64,000 nucleotides of DNA, taken from the NCBI RefSeq assembly GCF_009905375.1, contig NW_027420769.1, positions 47,996-111,995 of the forward strand, written 5' to 3'. Shown here piece after piece: positions 35,590 through 49,039 of the stretch (position 1 is its first letter; every line of letters begins with the position of its first letter). A program made the position numbers and the translations under genes. The stretch is from Apium graveolens (taxonomy: Eukaryota > Streptophyta > Magnoliopsida > Apiales > Apiaceae). The notes beneath the pieces were generated by a model. That model made no database searches, had not been told where the DNA came from, and saw nothing but the letters and a program-made list of their open reading frames with translations.

Positions 35590-35907
35590 TGTTGGATTTA
35601 TTTTAATATGAAACTTGTTTCTTTATTTATTTGTTTTCATTATTCAGTAACTTGCATGCTAGTTTGATTTAGTCGTAACTGTGCGGAGAGTTTCCAGGAG
35701 AAGCAGGATAGACTTAGAGATCATGTAGGAGTAGTTTGTTTTAGTAGTTCCTTGTTTGTAGCCATTTTTCTTTATCTGCATATTCTATATAGTGTACTTC
35801 ATGAAATAAGAAATATGAACACAGCTTCACGCAAGTCTCTTTTGTTTTTTTTCAGTTTACGTTCAAACAATTGTATCTGCATAGTTTCAGCTTATTTGTT
35901 TCCAATA
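35590..35907 (+). repeat. Copia 5' LTR (copy B)
   Basis: TGTTGG to CCAATA. Same five differences from its 3' LTR as in copy A. Confidence 0.93.
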
Positions 35908-35909
35908 TT

Positions 35910-35921
35910 TGGTATCAGAGC
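35910..35921 (+). other. Copia primer-binding site (copy B)
   Basis: TGGTATCAGAGC, two bases after the 5' LTR, complementary to initiator tRNA-Met. Confidence 0.9.
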
Positions 35922-35935
35922 TTAGGTCTCATTGT

Positions 35936-38900
35936 ATGCCCAAGTATATGCCAAAGATGACAACAGAGACAAATAAGCTCAAAGAGGGTGCGATTGGTTT
36001 AAACTATCCAATGCTGGCAAGAAGTAACTACACAGCCTGGGCACTTAAGATGAAGGTGTTCATGAAAGCACAGGGGGTGTGGAATGCAGTGGAGAAGAAA
36101 GAGAAAGGAGGTGTGGTTGATGACAGACAAGACAAGATCGCCCTGGCCACAATATATCAGGGAATTCCTGAAGATGTCTTGTTGTCTCTGGCTGATAAGG
36201 AAACAGCAAAGGAAGCCTGAGAGGCCATTCAGACTATGTGTCAAGGTGCGGAGCGTGTGAAAAAAGCCAAGGTTCAGACGTTAAAGAGTGAATTTGAGTC
36301 GCTGTGCATGAAAGACGGTGAAATACTAGATGACTTATATTTGAAACTGAACGGAATGGTGACAAACATACGTGCACTAGGGGAAGAAATCAAGGAGAGT
36401 TATGTGGTTAAAAAGCTGCTCCGTGCGGTGCCATCAAAGTTTCTGCAAATTGTTTCCACCATAGAACAATTTGCTGATCTGGAAACGATGTCTGTAGAGG
36501 AGGCCATAGGATCGTAAAAAGCTCATGAGGAGCGAGTGAAAGGGCAAGCAGGTGAAAGTGATGGACAACTCCTACTCACAGAAGAAGAGTGGTCTAAGAG
36601 GGAAAATGCCGAAGGAAAACTGTTACTAACTAGAGAGGAATGGATTAAAAGAAATGGCAATAAAGGGGCAGCTGAGGGATCTTCAAACCAGAGGTTTCGA
36701 GGAAAGGAAAGCACTCGTTGGGGGCGTGATAAGAGCAGAATACGGTGTTACAACTGTAGTGCATATGGGCACTATGCCGCTGAATGCAAAAAACCACGAC
36801 GAGAACGGGATCAAAAACAGGAAGTGAACATGGCCCAGATCAATGAAGATGAACCTGCACTATTACTGACAGAACACAGCGGGAAGAGGGACGATATGAT
36901 GTTGTTGAACGAAGAAAAGGTGGTCCCAAAATTGGGTCAAGGTGATGATCGTGTGGAATCAAATCTGTGGTACTTGGATAATGGGGCGAGCAATCATATG
37001 ACCAGACTTCGTTCAAAATTCAGGGAGTTGGATGAAAATATAACTGGACAGGTGAAGTTTGGTGACGGATCAACGGTAGATATCAAAGGAAAAGGCTCTA
37101 TTAGCTTCGTGTGCAAAAATGGAGAAAGACGTACATTGCATGAGGTATATTATATTCCTTTACTTCGTAGTAATATAATTAGTCTCGGGCAACTGTCTGA
37201 GGATGGAAATAGGGTTGTTCTGAGTGGAGAGTTTTTGTGGGTACATGATGTTCAAGGAAAACTCCTCATGAAAGTAAAGAGGTCACCAAACAGGTTGTAT
37301 AAAATGATCATTGAAACAGAGAAGGCAGTGTGCTTGAAGCTGAAAGCTGAGGAATTGTCGTGGTTGTGGCACTCTCGGCTGGGTCATGTAAACTTTCCAG
37401 CCTTGTCTCTAATGCACTCAAACCAAATGGTATATGGTATGCCAAAATTTTCTCCGCCGAAGGGCGTGTGCACAGGGTGCTTAATGTCAAAACAAGCAAG
37501 AAAGTCTTTCCCACCAAAGGCCAACTATCATGCAAAAATGGGATTGGAAATGGTGCATGGTGATTTATGCGGTCCTATATCCCCAACCACGTCCAAAGGT
37601 AACAAATATTTCTTACTTCTTGTTGATGATTTCAGTCGTTGGATGTGGGTTTATATGCTTAAGAGTAAAGATGAGGCATTGGCTATATTTAAGAAATTCA
37701 AGGCACATGTGGAAAATGGAACAACCAAAAGAATAAAAGTGTTCAGAACAGACCGTGGGGGAGAGTTTTGTTCTCAAGATTTTAAAGTGTTCTGCGAGGA
37801 AAGTGGTATAACACGGCATTACACGGCTCCGTACTCCCCCCAACAGAATGGAGTAGTGGAGCGCAGGAACCGCACTGTTGTCGCCATGGCACGAAGTCTG
37901 TTGAAACAAATGGGGTTACCATTAATTTTGTGGGGAGAGGCTATAAGGCACTCGGTTTATCTACTCAACAGATTATCTACTCGCTCAATGAATGAACGAA
38001 CCCCATATATATGAGGCATGGAAGGGAACAAAACCAGGCATTGGGCATGTAAGGGTGTTTGGTTGTTTAGCTCACATGAAAGTTTCTGGGAATCACTTAA
38101 AAAAATTGGATGACAGAAGTAAAGTGATTGTGCATTTAGGTAATGAACCTAGAACCAAAGCATATCGCTTATACGATCCCAAGAATAACAACATACTGGT
38201 GAGCAGAGACGTAGTTTTTGAGGAGGAAAAAACGTGGACATGGAATCAAGGCCAGCAAACTGAATTGATGGAACATCAACACACTTTCACTGTTGTTGAT
38301 GGTTTTACACAGGATGAAATGGTTGAAGCAGATGCACATCAGACGGATGCAGACTCTGATGGTGATGCAACAACGCCCCAGTCACAAATATTCACACATG
38401 GATCCAAAAATGAAGATGCAGAAAATAGCAGTGAGCCAAGGAGGTTCAAGTCCATGGTTGACATATACAATGAAACAGAAGAAATCGAATTGGATGATGA
38501 ATTACTTCTCATGGGCATTGATGAGCCGAGAAATTATAGTCAGGCTGCTAAAGAACGTAACTGGAGGCAGGCAATGCAACAAGAGATGGATTCGATCGAA
38601 CAAAATAATACTTGGAAGCTGACAGAGCTACCGGTTGATCGAAAAGTGATAGGGCTCAAGTGGATTTACAAAATAAAGAGAGGTGAGGATGGGGAAATTA
38701 TAAAGTATAAAGCACGACTCGTGGCCAAGGGGTATGTGCAGGAACAAGGGGTAGACTTCGATGAAATTTTTGCCCCAGTTACCAGACTTGAAACCGTTCG
38801 CTTGTTGTTAGCACTAGCAGCAAAGTGTGGCTGGCAGGTACATCATTTAGATGTGAAGACTGCTTTTTTGAATGGTGAAATACGAAGTCTATGTAACACA

Positions 38901-40063
38901 GCCAGAAGGGTTTGTTAAAAGTGGGCAAGAGCATCTGGTATATAAATTGATAAAAGCCCTTTATGGTCTACGTCAGGCACCGCGTGCTTGGTACGCTAAA
39001 CTGAACAAAAGTCTCGAATGTATGGGCTTCACAAGGTGTCCACACGAGCATGCAGTTTATACAAAATGCAAAGGGGGAGAAGTTTTTGTCGTTGGTGTAT
39101 ACGTAGATGATCTTTTGATCACAGGGACGAGTGTTACTGCTATCAATGAGTTTAAACAGCAAATGAACAGCAAATTCGAAATGAACAACCTGGGTAAACT
39201 GTCTTACTACTTGGGAATAGAGGTAAAACAAGGAGAAGGATATATTGAGTTGAAGCAGACAGGGTATGCCAAAAAGGTGTTGGAAAGAACAGGACTGGGA
39301 GAGTGTAATCCTACAAAATTTCCAATGGACCCAAAGGAACGTATTACTAAGGATGAAGGAGGTATTCAGGTAGACTCAACGGAGTACAAGAGCATGGTTT
39401 GGGGGCTTCGTTATCTTGTTCACACACGTCCTGACATAGCGTATGCGGTGGGAATGGTAAGTTGATTCATGGAGAAACCGACGGTGCTGCACAAAAATGC
39501 TGTGAAACGTATACTAAGGTATGTGAAGGGGACCTTGGATTTTGGTCTGGTATATTCGAAAAACAGCGGCAACAATATGCTCGTGGGCTATTCAGATAGT
39601 GACTTAGCTGGGCAAACGGACGACAGGAAAAGTACAGGGGGCGTGGCTTTTTATCTGAATAATAGCTTGATCACCTTGGTGTCACAAAAGCAAAGATGTG
39701 TTGCTTTGTCCTCATGTGAGGCTAAATTCATGGCAGCCACTGCTGCTACTTGTCAGGCCATCTGGCTGAGAAATTTGCTGAGTAAAATAACAGGAGAAAA
39801 TGTTGGTCCAGTCATTCTGTATATCGATAACAAGTCTGCTATTGATCTAGCTAAGAACCCGGTCTTCCATGGAAGAAGCAAGCATATAGATATACGCTAT
39901 CACTTCATCCGTGAATGCGTTGAGCGTAGGGATTGTTATCAGGCACGTGAGCTCAAATTTGCAGTGTGCAGACATTCTAACAAAGGCACTCAGTACTGTT
40001 AAGTTTGAAAGAATGAGAAAGTTGTTGGGTGTCAAAGAGCTGGAGAAACAAGTTTCAAATTAA
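35936..40063 (+). pseudogene. Copia gag-pol polyprotein (copy B)
   Basis: ATG at 35936 to TAA at 40061. A 492-codon open stretch (36536-38014) carries late gag, the knuckle CYNCSAYGHYAAEC, protease DNGASNHM and integrase to VVERRNR and beyond. A 308-codon frame (37992-38918) carries the end of integrase and the first part of RT. A third frame (38872-39465) carries RT with VYVDDLLI. RNase H follows from 39469. Lesions: TGA 36218, TAA 36515, frameshift near 38005 at a TATA duplication, frameshift near 38890, TGA 39463. Two are consistent with C-to-T change at Trp or Arg codons. Few changes separate this from an intact frame, but it cannot be expressed as one protein. Confidence 0.92.
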
Positions 40064-40072
40064 GGGAGAGAT

Positions 40073-40390
40073 TGTTGGATTTATTTTAATATAAAACTTG
40101 TTTTTTTATTTATTTGTTTTCATTATTCAGTAACTTGCATGCTAGTTTGATTTAGTCGTAATTGTGCGGAGAGTTTCCAGGAGAAGCAGGATAGACTTAG
40201 AGATCATGTAGGAGTAGTTTGTTTTAGTAGTTCCTTGTTTGTAGCCATTTTTCTTTATCTGCATATTCTATATAGAGTACTTCATGAAATAAGAAATATG
40301 AACACAGCTTCATGCAAGTCTCTTTTGTTTTTTTTCAGTTTACGTTCAAACAATTGTATCTGCATAGTTTCAGCTTATTTGTTTCCAATA
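40073..40390 (+). repeat. Copia 3' LTR (copy B)
   Basis: Starts after the purine tract TAAGGGAGAGAT and ends CCAATA before ATAGC. Confidence 0.93.
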
Positions 40391-41847
40391 ATAGCTTTAT
40401 GGACCTACACTTTGCCCACTCCTGAGTGCATGTTAATGTTAGTGTGCAAACTCTAATTTTTCTCTTTTTTAATGAATGACTGACAGATGGTTGCAGAGAA
40501 TCGAGAATGGACAGGTTAGTTTTCAAATTGACATAAATGTCTTTTGATTGTCTGGGGTTGTAGAAACTAGTGTTTTTCAAAGTGCGAATTCCCTTGCAGA
40601 TAACCGTTGATGGCACGATTGTTACAGACCCTATCAAAGTTCTAAGGTATTGTGGTATATTGGTTTGATTTAGTAGTTAGTACATCTTTGTACTGTTTTT
40701 TGATAAGCTTGATACTAGTGCTGCTTCAGAATTGCAATATCATCGAATTCCTTGGAGAGAACCTGATGCACCATACTTGCTTGGAGTTCTATTTGAAGAT
40801 GATCATTTGGTATATAACAAACTTCAGTCTCATCGTCCAGAGTATAATATATATAGTTGCATATTTTTTAAAGTTTAAAGTCTATGTATGCAGATTAATA
40901 GGAAGTTAAATAGGGTGCATTTAAGTCTTATCAGATATTTATCTGAATTTATTGTTTTATGGCCTTTCTTTGGTTCTCCTTCTGTTTCCCAGAAGAAGTT
41001 GTATTGTAATCTTCTATTTTACTTTAGGGTCCACAAGTATGACGAAAAGAAAAACCCTTTGCAAGCTATCTTACAAATGTGGCTCTAATGAGATGATTTG
41101 TGTGTAAACATAAGATATATAGATGTCAGGTTCACTTATTTGATGGTTTCTTGTTTAATGTTGAGGTGTATATATTGTATGCAGATTGCACTAGACAAGC
41201 CATCCGGTCTCCAAGTTTTACCGGGAGGACTATTCCAGCACCGGACTGTTTTGACTCAATTACAGTGGCACGCAATCAAACAAAGTTCTATATTTGCATG
41301 TCAACAGACAAACCCTGTCCCTGTTCATCGTCTTGGAAGAGGTACATCAGGTATGTTCTCAGTATCATATCTGTATCTGACCAAATTAAGCACAATTAAG
41401 ATTATAGTTGAAATTTTGTATTTAATTAATAAAATAAATAGTATGAAATAATATTGATGATTTTCCGAAGTATATGGCCGGAGATAATAATGGTTAAAAG
41501 GTACCATTGTGCTTTTAAGAAATGCATTCATGTATTTGGATTTTGGATACATTACTTTATAGTTGGAGGACGGCAAGAATTTCTTTTATTTCTTGCCTCA
41601 TAACCTATGGAGGCTGTTAGACTATTGTGACTTATTTGTGGATAATATTCATACTAAATCTTTACTTGTGGTGAATTTAACTAATTTTTAATCTTTTTAT
41701 GTAAAATAAAAAATGGTAATCCTGCAATTGTCTTCCCCCTCCCCCTTTTTTTGTCTTAGGAATATTGCTTTGTGCAAAGACAAAGCTTGCAAAAGCTCGT
41801 ATATCCGCATATTTTGCAGATGGAACCTCAACTCTTGGGAGTACTTG

Positions 41848-43348
41848 GTCAGAGACATGCTATACTATTTTCGTGCACTTAAAAATGCTTATTTGTGATT
41901 GATGTCCAAGTGCAATTATGTCTTACCTCTAGAAAATAGTCAAATGATAGTATTTTCTTATTTTCGATCAGTTGTTTGATTTAGAAAAATATATTACTGA
42001 TTTATTTATTTATTGGCTCCATTTGTTTACAGGAAAATAACCTGAGTTTGGAAAATAAGTTTTTGGAATATTATTTTCTAAGATCCCACAAGATTTTCTG
42101 AAAAATAATTTAGATTCCTTTGTAAAGTTCTAAATCATTATTTTAATGAACTGTTCCAAGAATCTTGAAATTGTTTACCCTAATATGATAACAGTTTCCG
42201 AATATCCTCCTTAGAAATACATTTTATTATATTTGAACTACACAGAAATCAGGATTCTGTTTGTCTTAGACCAAACAAATGGCTAATCATAAATTTGTTT
42301 TAGCCAAATTAAACAGACTTTAGAAGATCATTAAAATATATTCTGAATCGATATTTTTTGCGAAACTGATGTAGCTCAGGTCCAAAATATTTAGGTGCAT
42401 GGCATGCTTAGCTAAAAAAAAATAACTGTATGAAGTTGTTTTTGTTGGTGGTGTTGACAACAAATCTTCCTATAGTTGTGAACCCTTTGGAGTTAAGTTC
42501 ATCTGTTATTATATAAGTTTAAATACTGAATCTTTTCTTTCAGTATGTGGCAACCACGTAGTATAGATAATAGTATAGATGAGTATTTTAACAATATACC
42601 TTTTAAGTTTTAACAGTTTATTATATAACCTTTAAAAGCAAATTTATTAATAATATAACAACTGTTGTTGGGGGTTCGGAAAAAGTAGTGTTTAACCAAA
42701 TTATAAATTATACTCCATTCTAATTATTATAGTAAGCCATAAATATAAACATTCATATCGCGAAGTTTTAAAACACTAGTGGGAGGACCAAGCTGGATTT
42801 TATTTGTATCTTGGGAACAAACATTTTTAATTATTTCGAGTAACCGGGAAGCTTGGAACATCCTCATATTTCTTCCTTCTTTCTTTTTTTCCCATAAAAG
42901 TAGGTGATTAAGATTAAACAGAAAAGTTTTACTAAAGATTAAACATAACTTATTGAATCTAATTAGAATTTATATTTCAAAATGTTATATAATCTATTAC
43001 ATTTTTATATACATTTTTAATTACTCCTGTAGTTTCATGTTAGTAATTTCATCATATGCGTTAAATATGATTCATTAAATAATTCATATACTAGTTATTA
43101 AGAGTATCAAAATTATATATTATTAAGAGTATCAAAATTATATTTTTTAAAAATAAATATATTATCAAATTAATAAATTATTTGCAAGATAAAATCTTGG
43201 ACATATTATATATTAAACTTACAAAACAATTTATTTGTTAACAACTAATTTAGTTTATAAGTTGAAAATCGTATGAATCAAAATTATTGGTTGAAATCAT
43301 TTTATAAAATATGAGTAGCTAGTTATAAATGCATATCTTGTAATCTAT
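41848..43348. other. AT-rich non-coding stretch (copy B)
   Basis: Counterpart of 11163-12663. No further pseudouridine synthase exon or other gene recognised. Confidence 0.5.
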
Positions 43349-43643
43349 ATTGGTCAAAATCATTTCGTTCATATCGCTTCAACTTCATATTTGAGTCGTT
43401 GAAAGTATTTATCATGCGGTTCATATTGGCGATCCACGTGATAAGTTTTAATTGGTCAAAAGTATTTTGTGCGGATTGCTCTTGCATCATATCTGAGTCA
43501 TTCATTAAAATTGCTTATCATGTGGTCCATATATTCGTGGACAGCGATCCGCGTGATAATCTTTTATTGGTCAAAATTGTTTTGTGCGGATCGCTTTTGC
43601 ATCTTGCATATCAAGCGATCCATATTCGTGATACACGTTCAAT
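43349..43643. repeat. Three-unit tandem repeat with CACGTG (copy B)
   Basis: Units start at 43349, 43451 and 43566, identical in plan to copy A. The TATA-like CTATAAATT follows at about 43694. Confidence 0.7.
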
Positions 43644-44014
43644 TCTGATCTTAACCGTTGGTTGATTTTTGTCAAGCACAACTCATGTTACTCCTATAAA
43701 TTACTCATCTTGTTATCCTCGTGTAGAACTTGTATTTTAACTCTTTTTCTCTCCCCCTACTTCCCATTTAACACATCTCTTTAATTTTTTCGGTGAACTT
43801 TCCATATCCTTCTACAAGTTTACTGTTGAATATTCAAAGTACGCTCAAAAATCATGCATCCAGTAATCTTAAACACTATTTATCCCTCAAAATTTGGGTA
43901 GATCAAAGAGGATTGTTTATGATACATCAAAAAAAAATTCTAGGTGGAGAAAGACTTTGAGGGAGCGGTATCCAATTCTTCCTCCAATGCTTCTTGGACT
44001 AAACGCACTTCCCT

Positions 44015-44236
44015 TGATAACATATTTCTTCTAGTGTACGCCCTGTCAGAAATCACTAATGAGATTTTCGACAACTGGGACTGCAACTTCTTCATACTTA
44101 CATGCCATAAGCAGAGCTGTGATCCCAACTAGCTGGAGCTTTTTACGTACCACAGGGTGAATGGCCAAGAACCTATCAATTAGATTCACAGTGTCAAGTA
44201 CAGGGTCTCCTGCATCAGCTCGAACTTGAAGTGGAT
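44015..44236 (-). pseudogene. B-type cyclin fragment (copy B)
   Basis: Same minus-strand cyclin-box fragment and the same two frameshifts as copy A, so both lesions predate the duplication. Confidence 0.8.
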
Positions 44237-45073
44237 CTGCTCATTCCATGATATAGTTAACAATGTTTGCTGTATAGTACTTCAAATTGTAAAAGACAAT
44301 AATGTTTAACACCAACCTCAATTGCTGATATTGACATCACTGCTATTCTTCCAAACATATTTCGCTGATAAAGTTCCCAAATTTCTTGTTGAACATAAAA
44401 ATTTTGTAAACAGTTTAAGTATAATCTGCACATGTATACATACAGGTATTTTTGATCTCTTGTTGCTACATATGCAAATTTTATTGCAGATATCCTGTCC
44501 CTCTTTGCAATTATGACTAATACACATGTAATTAGTATACATAAAGAAATAGCAATTGTAGATACATTAAAAGATGACAAATGCAATTTCCTATGTCGGA
44601 TGCACATATAATTGTGCTTCCTTATTGTAATTATTCAACAGTCAATATTTTTAATTACAAAGTACATTCGTGAAAAGATTTAAGCATGTTACTAGCAATA
44701 TTAGCAAATTTACTTGTAAACAAGTTGCAATTACTTTGAAAATTGATAATACCTTTCAAGATATGTCATCCTACGTTTAATTGATAGCAACTCAATTAAT
44801 TATATAAACTATTTCAACATATTGATAATGATAACCAATAAGTATAATGCTAATAGATTAAAAAACTAAAGACATGTCGAGAATTACATGAACCCGTATT
44901 AATAGGTAAATACTAATAAATCCAGGTCAAGTAACTAAGACAAAGTTTTTTTTTTGCCCAGTAATTAACACAATGTTAATATAATATAAAAACAGCCATA
45001 AAGTACATGTAAGAGTTCCTAATTTCATCGTAATAAAATCAAAATCCCAACAAATTTCCCTATCGCACAGTAA

Positions 45074-45606
45074 TTAGTACAGCGATTTAACAATACTAAG
45101 AACTTCTTCTTGATTCTCACCCTGCTGAATATAAAGTTTAGCCAGCTCTAACCTATCCCTGTACTCGGGTTTTTTCTCGGCCATGTTGCTTAGCAGGCGA
45201 TTTATCTTTTCCCGTATATATGGCGAGCGTACTGTGTTAAACTCATATTCAACAGCATTACCCTTCTTTTTGTAATCTTTAAGTTTTTCTCGCATGCCCG
45301 ATTTAACCAAAGCATAACGAAATCGATAACTGGCTAATTCTTACCGCTGGAGTAAGGATGGAAGACGGGTCGTGAAAGCGAAAGCAGATGGAAGCTTACA
45401 GCATGTTCCATAGTATGTCCGAGAAGAGTGCGTAAATTGACAAGGCTGCATGATTCTTCTGGGTTATTTTGGGCTTGGCATGACAGGTTTCGAAGTGTTG
45501 GTGCTCTCGCTTATAGTGAGGTTCATTAAGGCATTGATGGGATGGCTAAAGAATCTGTTATTGTGAGTTTTTCGAAAGCTGCGATGGCAGGAGCTACGTA
45601 ATCCAT
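45074..45606 (-). pseudogene. Hypothetical ORF, frameshifted (copy B)
   Basis: Counterpart of the 178-codon ORF at 14390-14926. Only the last 78 codons stay open (45074-45310). One-base gains and losses near 45270, 45330, 45395, 45415, 45463 and 45550 break the rest. The neighbouring non-coding DNA shows the same dense one-base gaps, so these may be consensus errors and the gene could be intact in both copies. Confidence 0.5.
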
Positions 45607-45699
45607 CTAGAATGAACTAGATAGATGCTCATAATTTACTTGATGATGTTCGATAAAGGCTTCATACAATATATATTTATAGAGACTTTTAATAGTCCG

Positions 45700-47384
45700 A
45701 CTATGCTTAGGAATCAGGCTCCTCCTGTCCTGTGTTTACCGATCGATCTATGGTTTGGATTTAACATTTAAACTAAAGTAAAAAGCCATGCTAGGCACGG
45801 GTCTCTATTTTATCGAAATAGTATTTCGAACGAATTTACGTCTATGAGAAATTAATTTCGAATACAAGAAAGATTATTTTAACTTTATTTTATATTCATA
45901 CAGCAATTACGTAATAATGAATGATATATTTTTATAAATTTAATTACATTTCATAAAAATGTAAATAAATAAATATCAATTAAAATGAGATGACATAAGG
46001 TCATAACTGTATTTTCTAATTTTTTTTTTTCGTTTCAAACGTATAGACAACTTAAGTGGTGAAAATTTATTTGTCGTTACAGTTTGATTCTGGCTCACCC
46101 CCGATAATTTTTAATATTAGATACTTAGTTTAAGGCAGATAAACATAATTACTAATAAATTAAAACTATACTATTATCACAAAAATACTTGAAGTTTGTT
46201 TATACGGATAGGCATTGGGCCACATCGTGATCCGGAAGTGTTATTTGAATCCCCAGACTCACCCTACACCCCGAATGAATATTCTATTCCTTTCCAGTCC
46301 TCACTCGACTCGAATGGGGAATCCTGCGAGAATTCTTGATATAATTAAAAATAATAATCATGTATTTTTATTTTTATTTTTTAAAAAAAATCTACTAATT
46401 CGTATTATACAAAATATTAGTAATATCTCATATTTTAAAATCAAATCATATTAAAATTGATTTACAATATAAATATGATAAATTAAAATTCAGACAAATA
46501 TTTCTCAAAACAAAAGGGCAAAATTGATTACATTTTTATAATTCTCAAAACAAAAGGGCAAAATTGTGATTTCACGGCCATTAAAATGGCTCTTTTTACC
46601 CTTAATTGACATATAATATATAGTAGGAGATATTGTGTTAAATTTATTTAATATTAGTTAAAGTTTCAATTATAATGACATAATAGAATGCTTTTTGGTA
46701 AGTTACCTTTAGGAATCAAAGTTTGATCTTATACTTTATATCATAGATAAAAACCAATACATAAAAATCATGGATTACATATAAAAATAAAAGATATGTT
46801 ACATTTAAATAAATTTTAATTACTATTTTATAAGAATAATGTATTTTTTTTTAAAAATAGTTTCAAAAAAAATTATAAACAATTTTGTAAAAATAATTTC
46901 CTTTTTTTCAAGGTTGTAACTTTTTTTTGAATAATTAGGCTAATATATAGTGTTTTATTTAGGGAGGAACATGAATAAAGCAATCGACTACAATTCAAAA
47001 TATGCTAAGAAATAATTATTTTTGACAATATGAATTATAACCTTACAAATGAGTAACCTTCTTAAAAAAAATCAAAATTTTTGGCAAAACGACAGTCGTA
47101 TCCAGAATTTGGGACGACAAATAATAAAATTTTAAGTTGAACTCAGAGCAACAGAAATAATTTAGTTGAAGAAAAAATCGTAAATTTGTATTTGATATTA
47201 AAAATGCGCAAAAGTCTATCGGTTCAGGTTTTATTCAATTTTTAAAAAGTCCAATTTTTAAAATAAATAGGGTCAGACTTTTTAAATAGTGTCGGGTCGA
47301 CTTCCTATTAAAGATGAGATCATTTTAGGTCTGTGAGCAGATTGGGCCGGATTTTATCCGTGTTTTTCTTATCTATACTATTAT
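45700..47384. other. AT-rich intergenic DNA (copy B)
   Basis: Counterpart of 15031-16724, with many one-base gaps relative to A. The Helitron-like hairpin GCTAGGCACGGG is kept near 45790-45801. No gene recognised. Confidence 0.4.
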
Positions 47385-47827
47385 ATTAAAGATGAAACCA
47401 TGAAAGTTTGGTGGATAGTAGGTTTGGTCACCATAATTATATAATATTTAAATAAAACACTCTCATAAATGATAAATATTCATAACATGAATATAATATG
47501 ACTAATAGTTTTTGTTAAAATAAAATAAAATATAAAATTCACGCCTGCTGGACTAAACAAATTATACTATTGATCCAATTTTAAATAAAAAATTAAAAAA
47601 TTACATATAGTTAGTGGATTTAAAGAATCGGGCTAAAATTAAATAATAAAAATTATTGTTCCGCTAAAAATATTATATTATTGGACCGGACTATAACAAA
47701 GAAAATTTTTGGGGTCGATATAATGTCATAAACTAAACCAAAATAATCAATATTATCCATCCGGTCTAAAATAAAATAATAATCACCACGGACTAAAATA
47801 AAATTAAACAAAATTGTAAGTATAATT
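47385..47827. repeat. 450-bp diverged direct repeat, unit 1 (copy B)
   Basis: Counterpart of 16725-17172, preceded by TCTATACTATTATATTAAAG. Confidence 0.75.
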
Positions 47828-48253
47828 ATAAACATTGTACACACAAGTAAACTATCAAACTTCCGTATTTTTACTATAAGGGTCGGATCCTTCTTATCCC
47901 ACTCTTCTAACTTATATTATACATACTAATGAATTAGATACATGTTAATTTTTTTTTAATTTTATTTATCGTAGGTAACCCGCAGCCACTACCCTTAATA
48001 TATAATTATCTTTAATTTGAATTTAATTTTAGTGTAAATCGATAATATACATTATTTTTTTTAGCCACATGCCCTTTATCTACCAAATCCAGCTAATTAC
48101 ATCTAACTTTTTTTAATTTTATTTTAGCTTGGTGAATATTATTATGTTTTAAATCGAATAAATAATATATTTTATTTTGTTTTAGCATATTGGCATTATA
48201 TCGATCAACGAATTACCTTTCAAATTTTGATTTTGTTTCTAACCCGATTCAGC

Positions 48254-48706
48254 ATTAAAGATGAAATAATGAAAGTTTGGTTGGTAGTTCGTCTGGTCAC
48301 CGTAATTATAGTATTATTTAAAATAAAATACTTTCATAAATAGATAAATATTCATAACATAATTATAATATGTTTTCGTTAAAAGAAAAATATATAAATT
48401 TCTGCCGATCGGGCTAAACAAAATTATACTATTGATCCGATTTTAAATAATTTTTTTAAAAAAAATACATACATTTAGTTGTATTTGAAGAATCGGGTTA
48501 AAATCAAATAATAAATATTATTGATCCCGTTAAAAATATTATATTAATGAAACGAATTATAACAAAATAAAAATTTGTAAGGAAATTTGTGGTGTCGATA
48601 TTATGTTATCAAACTAAAATAAAATAATATATTATCCATTCGGTCTAAAATAAAATAATAATCACCCCAGGCTAAAATAAAATTAAACAAAATAGTAAGT
48701 ATAATT
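48254..48706. repeat. 450-bp diverged direct repeat, unit 2 (copy B)
   Basis: Counterpart of 17603-18060. Divergence between the units is far greater than between block copies, so the internal duplication is much older. Confidence 0.75.
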
Positions 48707-49039
48707 TGCTGGATTTGGTTGATATAAAGGGCCTTAAGCTAACATAAATTTTTTGTCATTGACACATAAAATTTTACCATTGATTCGGGTTTAAATATTA
48801 AACTAATATAAATTTGAATATAGTTAGTTGTGGCTCTAAAAAAATATATAGTTGAATTTGGTCAGTTCAAGGACTAATGACAATTCGTATATTATTGATC
48901 TCAGCTAAAATTTACCTTTTAATTAAATATAGTAATCTTTCGTAAACACACCCATAAATAACAATAAAATATAAATTTCAATCATTACATTATTTTTTTA
49001 AACTGTAGTATCACTAAGTTATACACCTATATGTATATT

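Larger units (their letters stand above)
35590..40390 (+). mobile_element. Ty1/copia element (copy B)
   Basis: LTRs at 35590-35907 and 40073-40390, with TSD ATAGC at 35585-35589 and 40391-40395. This is the best-preserved version of the element. It has only the five lesions shared by all copies. Confidence 0.95.
34904..41847 (+). pseudogene. RNA pseudouridine synthase 5' half (copy B)
   Basis: Exons 34904-34982, 35075-35132, 40487-40514, 40600-40646, 40719-40809, 41185-41350 and 41760-41847. All keep the frame and splice phases of copy A, including the GG/ATAATCC exon 2 donor and HRLGRGTSG. No new lesion is seen, so the coding part itself is not decayed apart from truncation and the donor. 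Intron 2 carries the Copia element 35590-40390. Confidence 0.85.
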
